64,000 nt of DNA from Anodontia alba (Eukaryota > Mollusca > Bivalvia > Lucinida > Lucinidae). The position numbers and the translations under genes are program-made. Below, in pieces: positions 22,388 through 34,900 of the stretch (positions are counted from its first letter, which is position 1; each line of letters begins with the position of its first letter). The notes under the pieces are model-generated. The model did not search any database. It saw only the letters and a program-made list of their open reading frames with translations, and had not been told where the DNA came from. Location: NCBI GenBank assembly GCA_964016985.1, contig OZ024828.1:84956308-85020307 (forward strand), given 5' to 3'.

Positions 22388-22500
22388 ATGTTTCTTATTT
22401 CTCCATAAAAAACCGATGTTGTGGGTACTCATCAGAAGGACCTTTTCAAGGTGCTTTTAATGAGTACCAACAACAAATATTTTCACAGGAAAAAAAAAAA
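22388..22500. mobile_element. FB fold-back element, diverged
   Basis: GTTTCTTATTTCTCCATAAA, GTGGGTACTCATCAGAAGG and CTTTTAATGAGTACCAACAA. Confidence 0.6.
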
Positions 22501-22732
22501 TGATTTATTTAATACAGATATGGCATTCTTAAAAAAAGTGGAATTTTGACAGGGACCACTAGTGCAAATAATTTTCAAATAATTTTATCAAAGTGTAATT
22601 AATATAGAGAATTTGTTTCCTCAAATTACTGAAGCACAAAAAATAAGATTTATTTTTTCTTTGTTTAGTTTTGTTTTTTATTGTTGTTGTTATTGTTATT
22701 GTCGTGGCTTGTAAATTATTCTTGCACCCTAC

Positions 22733-22922
22733 CTTTCTTTAAGCATGTCTTGAGAGATGGGCATTTCTGGGAGGTTGGTCACTGAATGTATCTTTATAAT
22801 CATTGGATTGAGTTCCTGCTTCTGTTTCTCATCCAGCAGTGGTGCATCAAGTGTCAGAGTGACGAACATGTCTTCTACACCAGGCACCGGGTTTTCAAGA
22901 CGATTTGTTACTGTCTTAATCC
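22733..22922 (-). CDS. CFAP92: Exon G: C2-like start, last exon recognised
   Basis: This 190-bp exon enters in phase 1 and leaves in phase 2. It encodes GIKTVTNRLENPVPGVEDMF, VTLTLDAPLLDEKQKQELN and PMIIKIHSVTNLPEMPISQ, ending DMLKER. The pattern LNPMIIKIHSVTNLPEMPI resembles the first strand and loop of a C2-type domain; this is inference from pattern only. The acceptor is ATTATTTACAG|GGATT and the donor AAAGAAAG|GTAGGG. The next exon must start with one base completing the AG_ codon; none was identified with confidence to the left. Confidence 0.83.
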
Positions 22923-25900
22923 CTGTAAATAATAAGTGAGTACTGTAATATCCCTTAGCATTGCAACAGACAGGCCTGAGTGTAGACCCCAATCAGACAC
23001 TGCAGAATGCAGTGTCTGACTGGGCCTAAGATTGAAACCTGTGTAAGAGAGCCACCTTTGAGACTAACTTTCAATAGTGGTTGATGTAGAAAGGTGGCTG
23101 TCTTATAAAGGTACATGTTATGTAATGACTTTCTTTTAAAGGTACATGTCATGTAATTTTGCTAGCAAAATTACATGACATGTACCTTTAAAAGACAGTC
23201 ACCTTTCCACATTAACCACTTAAGTCAGTCTCAAAGGTCACTCTCTTACACAGGTTTCACTGTACTCTGTTTGCCACTCATGTAGCAGTCATTTCAACAA
23301 TATAAACAGAGAGAAAATAGACTGTTTCAAATTTTAGGACAAGTATAGAGAGAAGGTAAGGTGTCCCAATACTTAGAGTAAATAAGGTATACTGTAAAAA
23401 AAAAAAAAAAAAAGAAAAGAGAAAAAGCCCTAAAAGTCAGGGCCGACTTAGCTTAACAAAGCCGAGCAATACCAATTTAAACACCCAAGATGTGCTAGAT
23501 GCAAAAATTATGCTAAATTATCAGCCTAGGTCCACTTGTTCAAAGCATTGTTAGCTTAACAAGCTCATCAATGACAAACTCAATAACTGTTGTAGCTAAA
23601 TATTTTTAAATACATTGATAGTTTTGCTGCAAAATGTGTGTAGCTTTTGCAATGCAAAAGCTACTCATATTTTTTCAGCAAAAATATCAATGTATTTGCC
23701 ATATTTCAAGATAGAAATTTTAATGTCATGTTTGCTAACAACTTTGTTTTAAGTTTTGGACATCTAGACCTTGATTATCTATCACCTTATCTAGAACTAT
23801 GGAACCTGTGCAATATATAAGAACAAGATTCATGTACAAGTGTTATCTCGTGTGTATTTGGCTTCATCTACTTTCAGAATTTATTTAACCCTTAAGGCAC
23901 CAGTCACAACAGAAGCAAATGACATGTTGCATTATTTTTTTTTAAGAAAATAAGGCTTGACATGTAATGTGAATTGTTTACCGGTTACAATATCAGAAAT
24001 GAAATGTTGAATATATCTTTCAAAGAAAGTAAGGCCTGACAATTCATGTGACTTGTCTGCTAGGCAGGTAATTCACATGAATGTCAAGCCTTATTTTCTC
24101 TGAAATATAACAATAATATATTTTCAAATTTCATCTACCACACTTCTGTATAGAGCTTAAGGGTTAATTCATTAACCTGTTTAACTAAATACATGAATGC
24201 CAGAATGGTCTATTATGTATTAACAGAGTTAATTAAGGGGTGTTAATATACAGAACTTGCTTTAATCGCTTTGTTACTGCAAACTGGTAATGTCATGGCA
24301 AATAGTGAAGACTGATCAGATGCTGCATTTTGTGGCATCTGATCTGGGTCTGCACTATTTGTCAACATCCTTTTTGTGTGGTTCTAGACATTAATTGGTT
24401 TAGCTCTGATAAAAATCTCCCATTTGTTGACCATGTCTCACAAATCAGAAAAAAAATAAGGAGAACTGATACGCTTTCAAGGACAACTCTGTCAAAATTT
24501 GTTTTTGCTCCCTTCTGAAAAGGGGTCTACTCTAGAAGGAAAGAATTTGCTCCCACAGGGAGCAAATTCTTTCCTTTAAGAGTAGGCCCCTTTTCAGAAG
24601 GGCACTGGTGTACAGGAAAGCAAACAGGAAGTCACAGATGTCTTGTCAAAAATGGCAGAAAAATTACCATGTGTTTCCATTCATGATAACTTCTTTCCTA
24701 AATTTTTTTATGTAAAATAAGCCGCAACAGATGAAAAAGTTTCTTCAGGACATATGCCGATTGCAAAGGCCCAGATTAGCCTGCACATCAGCACAGGCTG
24801 ATCTGAGCCGTCACTATCCACTAAGAGAATCATTGGATACTGTAGAATATGTTAGTGGAAGGCAAAAGCCCTGATATGACACAGCGCATACACAGGGTGA
24901 TTTGAATCTTCTCATATTGCGCATGCTCAACGACATCTTTTTGAATGTCGGTGTCTAAATATAATCAAGATCCTCTCTCTATTATGTATTACTTACCAGA
25001 AAAGAGAACTGCCATCCTGATTGGAACAACACAGATGCCTTTCTTTTTGATAGTTTCAGCCATAGACTGAGCAAGGGCCTCAGCTCTACGATTTCTTCGT
25101 CGTGAAACAATTCCATCTTTCTGTGATGTTGCTAAAGCTTTACTAGAACCTTAAGAAAGAGAAGCAATGTTTGAACATGCTAATTGTGACCTTTTTTTTT
25201 ATGGAGTTCTTAACCATTAGTGTGTTGTTAAAAGCAGGCAACAAAAAATGTGTAATGTGTAATAATTTTCTTATTTTTTCCAGAAAAAAGCATGTGATTT
25301 ATATGAAATGTCAGCCCTATTTTCCAGGAAAAATAAATGGACAAATAATTATGAACTCTGCCTTCTAATATTACAATTTAGTGTCTTAAAGGTTAATAAC
25401 ATTAAAACATTACAACTTTTATGACCTTACAATTGGATAAAACTGAAAAAATTATAAAAATGTTGGCGGTCTCAGTCTGGTACATATATGGATAAATCAA
25501 GAAATCAAGAAGGAAAGGGTTACAAATGGCTCAGATGCCAAAAGTCTAGTGAGAACTTGTATGTCTCTGTGAGAAGTATGATAAGAAGACAACAATCTAG
25601 TGGTATTACATCCCTTTCAATATGACTTAAGTCATATTGAGATGACGAAAGGCTGATAATGTACAGTACCATACAGTCATGAGCTGAATTCCGCCTCCAG
25701 TGGGATTCGAAACTGGAACCTCATGATTCAAAGTCGGGAGTGCTAATTACAGTTTACCCTCTTTATATTGGCACTCGATACAATGACAAAATTCATTATA
25801 ATGATAATTTGACTGGCACAAAACCTTCACTCAAGAGGTGACAGTTATTCAGAAATAATGCAAGAACATTGTATTTTAAAATACTTTCAGAACAAATGCT

Positions 25901-28900
25901 TTGGACATTTGTTAGAATCACCTCGCTGAGGTGATTCTAACAAATGTCCAAAACATCTTCTATGAGTAAATACGAATAAAACAATGCCTTTTTACGTATC
26001 ATTCTGCTGATTGAGAATTCTTTACAACAGCACATTCATGTTAATGGTCAGCATATTTCACATTAAAGGTAACATCTTTGGGAACAAACGCTATCATTGT
26101 AATGAGGTTTAGCTGTACTAGGCCACCCTGATGCTTCCCCTGATACTGGTGTTGATGAAAGAAATTCCATACCTGATGATGCAGCAGACTTGGGTTTAGC
26201 CAGAGGTGTAACATTCAGCTCTGCTTTTCCTTTAGACGACAGTGAAACAGCATGAGATTTCTTCGAACTGGCTTTACTACCTCGAGAGTCCAGCCTTCCT
26301 CCTCCTCCAGATCCTGGTGTCTCCTCATGTCCTGCCAGCCTACCGAGACGACTGAATGAGTTACGGCCATCAAGTTCCTCATCTCTGTTGGGCACAGCTA
26401 CCAGAGTGTGTGGTGTTGGTGAGGTTGCCCTATCACCTGATACCTTCTGGGCACTAGCACGGGATACAGCCTTCTGATCACCACCTGGAGTTGGTCCTTG
26501 TAAACAAGATAAAATCTAATTATTTTCACTGGACGAATCTCATCCAACAATATATATATATATTTGATATAAATTTGAAACCTCTCTGAGATGTTGGCAC
26601 CTGCCTTCGAGTTTAAAAAGGGTAAAACAACAGATAACATAGCCTGTGGGTACTCAATAGAAGCGCCTTAATGAGGTGCTTCTAATGAGTACCCACAACA
26701 TATGCTTTCATGGAGAAATAAGAAAATAATACTGTCAATACACCTTCTTATCTGTAGCTATGTTTGGTCACCCTGATTATTATTCTAACTCTGACTTTAT
26801 ACATGATTTGTATGTGTATGTATCCCAGGATCATGGTAAGCAGGGACAGCCAACCCTGGCTGGGGTAGAGTGTTGGGTGGTGGAGGAACAAAATTTTAAT
26901 AGTTATGATAAGATTTTCTATTTCAATCATGTCTCAATAATTAGAAAAGAATAACTTTCAAATGTAATTGTATGTGATTTTATATATCACTCCAAGGTTG
27001 GTGCAGCCATTTGAAGAGTGAAGTCATTTAAAACTGATGACAGACAGATGATGGACAGATTGAGGATAGTGATAACTATAGCTTTGCTAAGGTCAATTAA
27101 CCCTGATCCTGCTGAAATTGGATATGCCCTTCCTTTGCAAACAGTAAAAAGAAGCAAACTGATCTGGATCTGAACTGTTTGTCATTTAGTATGTGTATTT
27201 GTATCAACAACCTGAATCGAACAAACTGACTGGCTGACAGTTTGAAATGGCCGTGGCATCTTAATTTATTCAGCATGAACTGAGTTAAAAATTATCCTAA
27301 ATTATCACCTAAATTATCATCTTATAAAAAGCTATGTTTACCTCTTTTCTTGACTGCCTCTGGTTTCTGGAAAGTGACCTCTTTGGGGAGTGGTCGGACC
27401 TCACAGCCCTTCTTGGGTTGCATGCTTATGAAACTTTTAGACTGTCTCATCACAATAGACTTCACTCCACCTATCTCATCTATATCTTGACCTGCAAATG
27501 TAACAGTTACCATAGTTACCCTCAATATACCATACCTCTAGATCAGAGTGGTATCCACATAATACAATGTATTTTTCTTATTTCTCCATGAAAGATAATG
27601 TTGTGCATACTCATTAGAAGCTTCTAATGGCTACCCACAACATATGTTTTTGTTGAGAAATAAGAAGAATATTTTGCAGATACCCCCTATTATCTGGAGC
27701 TATGAATCAGTTTCTGAGCAAAAATAAAAATTATCTGATCAACTTAAGGGGAATGGGTACACTTTCAGGGGAGACAACTTAGTCAAAATTGTTCTACCTC
27801 CCTCTGAAAAGGTGTCTAAGGTAAATGTCCTAAAATTTCGTACACCAAAGTGTCTGACAAAATGGCATATGCAAACAGTGCAGACCCAGATCAGACTGCT
27901 CTTGAACAAGCAGTCTGATCAGGGTCTACATTGTTTGCCATTTCACTAAGTATTGTGAGAAACAACTGCATTAAAAGCAAAATTTAGGCTAAAAAAGTAT
28001 GGAATAAAGTGTTCGAAATTTTTGGACACTTGTCATACCTATCAGAGAAAATTCTTTCCTTTTTGTGTAGATCCCTTCTGAGAAGCAATTTGGTGTGTCA
28101 GGAAGCAAATGAAAACACAGAAGTTGACACCATTCTAAAACGTGGCGGAAAAAGCGTATCAAGTCCAGTGTCATATATGTTAGGGAAATTACTGTATTTA
28201 CCCAAAATATTGGAACATCTTATACGACCCATTGTAGTCTTGAGACCCCTAAAAGGGTAACTGGCAAACAGTGCAGACCCAAATCAGATGCCGCAAAATG
28301 CGGCATCTGATCAGGGTTTCCACTGTTTGCATAGTTCAACCATTTTTCTCTTGGAATATCCAAATCACATAGCCTGACATACCTAAAATCAAAATTAGAA
28401 TCTTCCAATAATTATGCAGTGTGGGGAAGTCCATTCAGTCTACAATGGGATAATCATCGTACCTACATTAACCTTTGAACAAAGCCATTTTTGTTCTTGT
28501 CCATTTGTCTAAAAACTGCTGGAGATCAGACAATACATTTTAAGATATCTGGTCAAATTCATATCTGATTCATTTTCAACCAAATATTACAAGGGAGGTA
28601 ATTCAAAAACTAAGGTTGTCAGAGTTACCATTGTGCATTACAGACCTATTTACCTACCAAACTGAAATGACAGGTAATGGACAGATGGATTGATGGAATC
28701 CATATCAAAAATCCTTTTCAGAGAACAAAAACATAGCTAATGATGTGAGTCCAGCACAGACTGAAACCCATTGTTTGATGCTTCACTAGGCACATGTCAT
28801 AAGATTCATAACCAAATATTACAATGGAGGAAACTTAAAAACAAAAGCAAAGAGAGTTAGCACTCTTCTATGTGACACACCTATTTGACTTGCCCTACAT

Positions 28901-31900
28901 ACCTACCAAATATTATCTAACTGAAGTGACATGTAATGGACACATGGATGGAAATTAAGAATCCATTTCAATAGGCCCTTTCAACTTCATTGGGGGACAA
29001 CTATGTAGCTAACGATGTGTGCCCAGCAAAGACTAAAATCCATCTACACATCCAGATAGTCTGATAGTCTTTCTTTGTATGCATATACATAGAGCACCCT
29101 TTTTGCATAATTTTACTTAACAAAAAACAGTGGAACTTAACCCTAGAAATGCAAGCAAAATTGCCGCAGATGACATTCTAAATACTTCTTTATTTTTCTG
29201 AGAAAATAAGACTTGGCATTTGATTCACATGAAACCTCAAATCTTATTTTCTCTCATAAATGCAAAAAAAATCAAAATGTCATCTGCTGCACCTGTGATT
29301 AGCACTTTATGGGTCAACAAAAACACATACCTGGTTTAACATTAGCAAGTCCAAAGAATTTTGGTCTATCAAACTTGGCCCTTGTGCCAACCTTATCCCT
29401 TGTGTCCCAGATCCTTAGTTCTAGTGTATGGGTGTATAGTTTCAGTAACAACTCCTTGGTAACTGTCACAGTGTGACTGAAAATAATCAGAGGAAGGTTG
29501 TCATAACTATATGTACAAGAATGAACCATCACGAAAACATATCTATATAGTTTTGACCCCCTTAAACCCTACTTTTATATAGTAAAACTGGGGTTTACAG
29601 GTGTATACATTATTCTTCTTAATTCTGCTCAAAAACATAGATTATTGGTACTCATTAGAACCACCTCACTGAGGCGGTTCTAACGAGTACCCATAATCTA
29701 TGTTTTGAGCAGAAATATAAAAATATCAGAGTTTTTTATCTGAAAATTTTCAGTTTTTGGTGGTGAAATTTTCAATATATTTGAATAGGCATGTTTTCGT
29801 AATGCAAAGTCAAGTACTACTGGTGTTCATAGCTCTAGACATGAGGGAGTATCAGGTAAGTATTGTTTTTTCTTATTTCTCCACAAAAATATATGTTGTG
29901 GGTACTGGAATGGGAACCTGTAGATACTCTAATCACAACATATATTTTCATGAAAAAAAATAAGCAAAATATCATTACTTTGTGGTTAAAAATGATGATG
30001 ATGGTTTGGTGTTTTACTCCCCTTTCAACATTATTAACCCTTGTCATGCTGAATAAATTAAGATGCCACACCCACTTCTAATTGTCAGCCAATCAGGTTA
30101 CTTGATCCAAATTGTTTGTACAAATACACACATTTAATGACAAACAGTGCAGATTCAGATCAGTTGGCTTCTTCAGAAGCCAACTGATCTAGATCTACAG
30201 TTTGCAAAGACAGGGTATATCCGGGTTCAGCAGGACCAGGGTAAAGCCATATGGAGATGAAAGGATGATAATGATGGCTCTATGCAATGAAAAGCCATAC
30301 AGTCATATGCTGAATTCCGCCTCCAGTGAGATTCGAACCCGGACCTTGTGATCCGAAGCCGGGAGCACTAACCACTCCGCCACCCAGATACTTCTTTGGT
30401 TAAAAAAAATCACTTTACCTTGAGCTATGGTCTTTTACGTTCGCAACTAAAATTACAATTACCATATTTATCCAAATTACCACACATATGCCTATAAGCA
30501 CACATTCAATTCTGTAGTCTTCAGATTACAGCCAGTGTACTTTTTGTCTACTTCTTTATAAATGCTAATGTTGTCGGTACCCATTTGAATTGCATCAACC
30601 CACGAGTACCCACAACATATGCTTTTATACAAAAAGTCAGAAAACAAATCACATAAACATCATCAAATAAGTCCTTTACTGATCTTTTTTTAAACTGTAC
30701 CCTTAGTAGGTAGATACATATTTTACTGCAAGTTTTCCCAGTAATTTTGAAAAACCTAAGCGCACAGTGTGGTAATTAGGTTTAATGTTCTAAAACTTCA
30801 AACTGAAAAGTTTTGCTACTTCAATCCCATATTGTAATTGTCAACCATAAGTATTCCATACATTTTTAGACTAGACTGCGCAGTCGATGGCACACCATCG
30901 CAAATCCCTACACTTTCACCACTAAGCAGAGAGAAGTAAAAAATAATGTTGCTCCTGCACAACCTCACCACGCTAGGAAGTCATGTACCAGTGGCAAGTT
31001 AAATGTTTGCTTAAAGTCTGCCCAATGGTTAAGGAGGAGGTAGGGTGATGGACAGATGGACTGACAGATTGATGGAAGCATTCACAATATCCCCATTGCT
31101 TTTTTTTCTAAAAAGTGTGGGGATAAAAATGATTTTTTCAAAATATTCCCTATACAAATATATGAAGTTTATGACTCTTGCCATAAAAAGGTCAAATGAA
31201 CCTTGCCATAAAGAGATCAATAAATACCATTATCATGGTAGAACTTCTGTCCCTAATGCTTTATACCAATATTGAGCTTTAAAGCTTTCTTGGTTCTGGA
31301 AAAGAAGATTTTTAAATGATTTCTACCATATATGGGCAGCCAGCTAGGACAATGTAGTGTGTCCATTTCAACAAACTCTCTATCCCCCTTCAACAGAGTG
31401 CCGTGTAAAATTTGATGAAAAATGGTTAAGGGAGAAGTCATTTAATGGTTTCTTGATAGTGCCACAGATAGTTTTTGGGGCATTTGGGTATTTAACCACA
31501 TCAAAATTTAATCAGTTGGGTGAAATCATATTTTCATTTTTTGGTTTGAGTAAAGATACCCACCAAAATGAAAATTAATTGGGTAAAACCTTTAAAACAG
31601 AAAGAAAGAGCACAAAAAAGCCTGATTTAGGTATTTAAAACATGGTATTTTATTACACCCTATTAATTTTATGATAGTATTTGTCATATGAAGAATACAA
31701 AACACCTATTATGTGCAGTAATCATAATATAAACTAGTAATCATGTGCTTCTCTGGCCTTGAAACTTTAATTTTCACCCTTTAATTTTGGAAAAAAATTG
31801 GGTATCAATACCTAAGTTTTTGAAAATAACTGAGTATTTGCTCAAAACATCCATTGGGTATTTTACGCGGATACTCCCCTTACCTCTTGCCCTATCTTGA

Positions 31901-34900
31901 TACATGTATATAGCCCAGGGCAGAGGAAGACAACCCCTCTGGGATGAAATAATGATTTTAATTGAAGTCATACATTGTAAGTTTTAACCATTTGTCTTTA
32001 ATACACTTTTAACAAGAGCTGTCGGAGGACAGCGAGCTCGCCTGCTGGGTACATTTTATATTGTAACATTTTTATCATTAAGCCATATAATATAGGTCAC
32101 ACTGACCTAGATGTATTTGTATGTAAATCATTTTGTCACTTAGATATAATAATCCAGGTATGACAATTCTCCATGAAATAGTAATAAAAATAAAAGGCAA
32201 AATCACTGAAGCATGAAATATAGGTCACAATGACCTAGATATAGTAAGTGGTCATTCATTGGGTCACATGGAACTAATATCCCAGGTGTGACATTTATCC
32301 AACAAATATTCAAGATATAAGGCAAAATCACTGAACCATGAAATATAGGTCACACCAACAGAGATATATTTTGACGTCAATAATCGGGTCACAAGGAACT
32401 AATATCCCAGGTGTGACATTTATCCAACAAATAGTATTCAAGATATAAGGCAAAATCACTGAACCATGAAATATAGGTCACAATGACCTAGATATAGTAA
32501 GTGGTCATTCATTGGGTCACATGGAACTAATATCCCAGGTGTGACATTTATCCAACAAATAGTATTCAAGATATAAGGCAAAATCACTGAACCATGAAAT
32601 ATAGGTCACACCAACAGAGATATATTTTGACGTCAATAATTGGGTCACAAGGAACTAATATCCCAGGTGTGACATTTATCCAACAAACAGTATTCAAGAT
32701 ATAAGGCAAAATCACTGAACCATGACATATAGGTCACACCAACAGAGATATATTTTGACGACAATAATCGGGTCACAAGGAACTAATATCCCAGGTGTGA
32801 CATTTATCCAACAAATAGTATTCAAGATATAAGGCAAAATCACTGAACCATGAAATATAGGTCACAATGACCTAGATATAGTAAGTGGTCATTCATTGGG
32901 TCACATGCAAGTAATATCCCAGGTGTGACATTTATCCAACAAATAGTATTCAAGATATAAGGCAAAATCACTGAACCATGAAATATAGGTCACACCAACA
33001 GAGATATATTTTGACGTCAATAATCGGGTCACAAGGAACTAATATCCCAGGTGTGACATTTATCCAACAAATAGTATTCAAGATATAAGGCAAAATCACT
33101 GAACCATGAAATATAGGTCACAATGACCTAGATATAGTAAGTGGTCATTCATTGGGTCACATGGAACTAATATCCCAGGTGTGACATTTATCCAACAAAT
33201 AGTATTCAAGATATAAGGCAAAATCACTGAACCATGAAATATAGGTCACAATGACCTAGATATAGTAAGTGGTCATTCATTGGGTCACATGGAAGTAATA
33301 TCCCAGGTGTGACATTTATCCAACAAATATAGTATTCAAGATATAAGGCAAAATCACTGAACCATGAAATATAGGTCACAATGACCTAGATATAGTAAGT
33401 GGTCATTCATTGGGTCACATGGAAGTAATATCCCAGGTGTGACATTTAACCAACAAAAAGTATTCAAGATATAAGGCAAAATCACTGAACCATGAAATAT
33501 AGGTCACAATGACCTAGATATAGTAAGTGGTCATTCATTGGGTCACATGGAAGTAATATCCCAGGTGTGACATTTATCCAACAAATAGTATTCAAGATAT
33601 AAGGCAAAATCACTGGACCGTGAAATCTAGGTGACCTTGACCGTAAAATGTAGGTCACCATGACCTTCACTCTCTTACACTTAAACTGATGTCACATAGT
33701 TAGCTGATGTATAACCAGTTGTGTCTATAACCTGTAGGCATATAAGATTTTACAAATGTGTCCTAGATTTTGACCCCTAGCCCCACCCCAAGGCCCACCC
33801 TGAGGTATGAACCCAGGGGTATGTTCTTTTGGAATCTCAGAAGACTCGTCCAGGTACCCAAATTCTAAATATGAATGCTCTATGAGGAGTGAAAGTCAAG
33901 ATATAAGAATTTGAAAAACTTTAACACAGTATTACAAAGGTGTCCTAGATTCTGACCCCTAGCCCCACCCAGGGGCATGAACCCAGGGGTTTATTCTCTT
34001 GGAATCTCAGAAGACCCTCCAAGGTACCTAGGTTCCAAATTTGATGCCTCTGTGAGGAGTGACTGTTGAGATATAAGCATTTGAAAAACTTTAACACAGT
34101 GTGACGGGAACGGGAACGCAAACGCAAACGCAAACGCAAACGTGGACGACTGGGGTGACTACAATAGCTCTCCTTGTACTTCGTACAGGCGAGCTAATAA
34201 AATGACTGACATTTCACCTATACAAATACATTGGGAAGTAATTTGATCTTGCTGTAAAAAAGGTCAAAGGTCAACCTACGGCCATAATTTTAGCAATTTT
34301 GATTGACTTCACATCTCCAATATCACTTAATTGTTGCCTGCTAATTTTGCCTACAAAACACTGAAGGTCAAGGTCAAATATTTGTACCTGTGTGACCATG
34401 CCACCCAGGTGATATCACCATCCTGCCAAGTCTTCAGGACCTTTGGATCATGCCTCTCCATGTAAATTTTGGCCGCCATGGAGTAGGTCACAACATCCGT
34501 CTTCACCAGTTCGCTGGCATCTGGAACCAAGTAGTACTCAAGGTGGTAGTAATTCTGAGCTCTTGACGCCTCAAACACACGTTTCTTCTTTTTAATGAGC
34601 TCACGGAGATCTGGGGCATCCTCATCCTCAACTGTAACCATGAAAGCACATGTTAGTGTCGTTCCAAATTGTAGAAGACAATATTCTAAAATATTTTTTT
34701 ATTCTGAGAAAATAAGGATTGACATTTCATGTGAATTGTCTGCAAGCAGACAATTCACATGAAATGTCAAACCTTACTTTCTTGAAGAAATAATTATATA
34801 CTTAAGAATGTCTTCTGCTGCTGTTATGACTTAAGTGTTAAAAAATATGCAGATCACATATGTGAAACATACAGACCATGCCCATTCAGTATGGTCAGGG

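Larger units (their letters stand above)
30800..34345. mobile_element. HL-c: degenerate HL-b-type element hosting HL-d
   Basis: TAAAGCTTTCTTGGTTCTGG, ACCATATATGGGCAGCC (31325) and TACATTGTAAGTTTTAACC (31970) match HL-b units. After HL-d the host resumes with ACATTTCACCTATACAAATA and AAAAAAGGTCAAAGGTCAAC (34256). The ends are not clear. An A-T-rich segment at 31480-31850 shows no match. Confidence 0.6.

Noticed and set aside
30290..30390. Functional tRNA gene on the minus strand
   Set aside because: A and B boxes are present but the fold is imperfect and a SINE body follows; similar copies elsewhere are truncated.
32080..33640. CRISPR-like regular array
   Set aside because: The 128-bp units are contiguous, with no unique spacers, in a eukaryotic element with hairpin ends.
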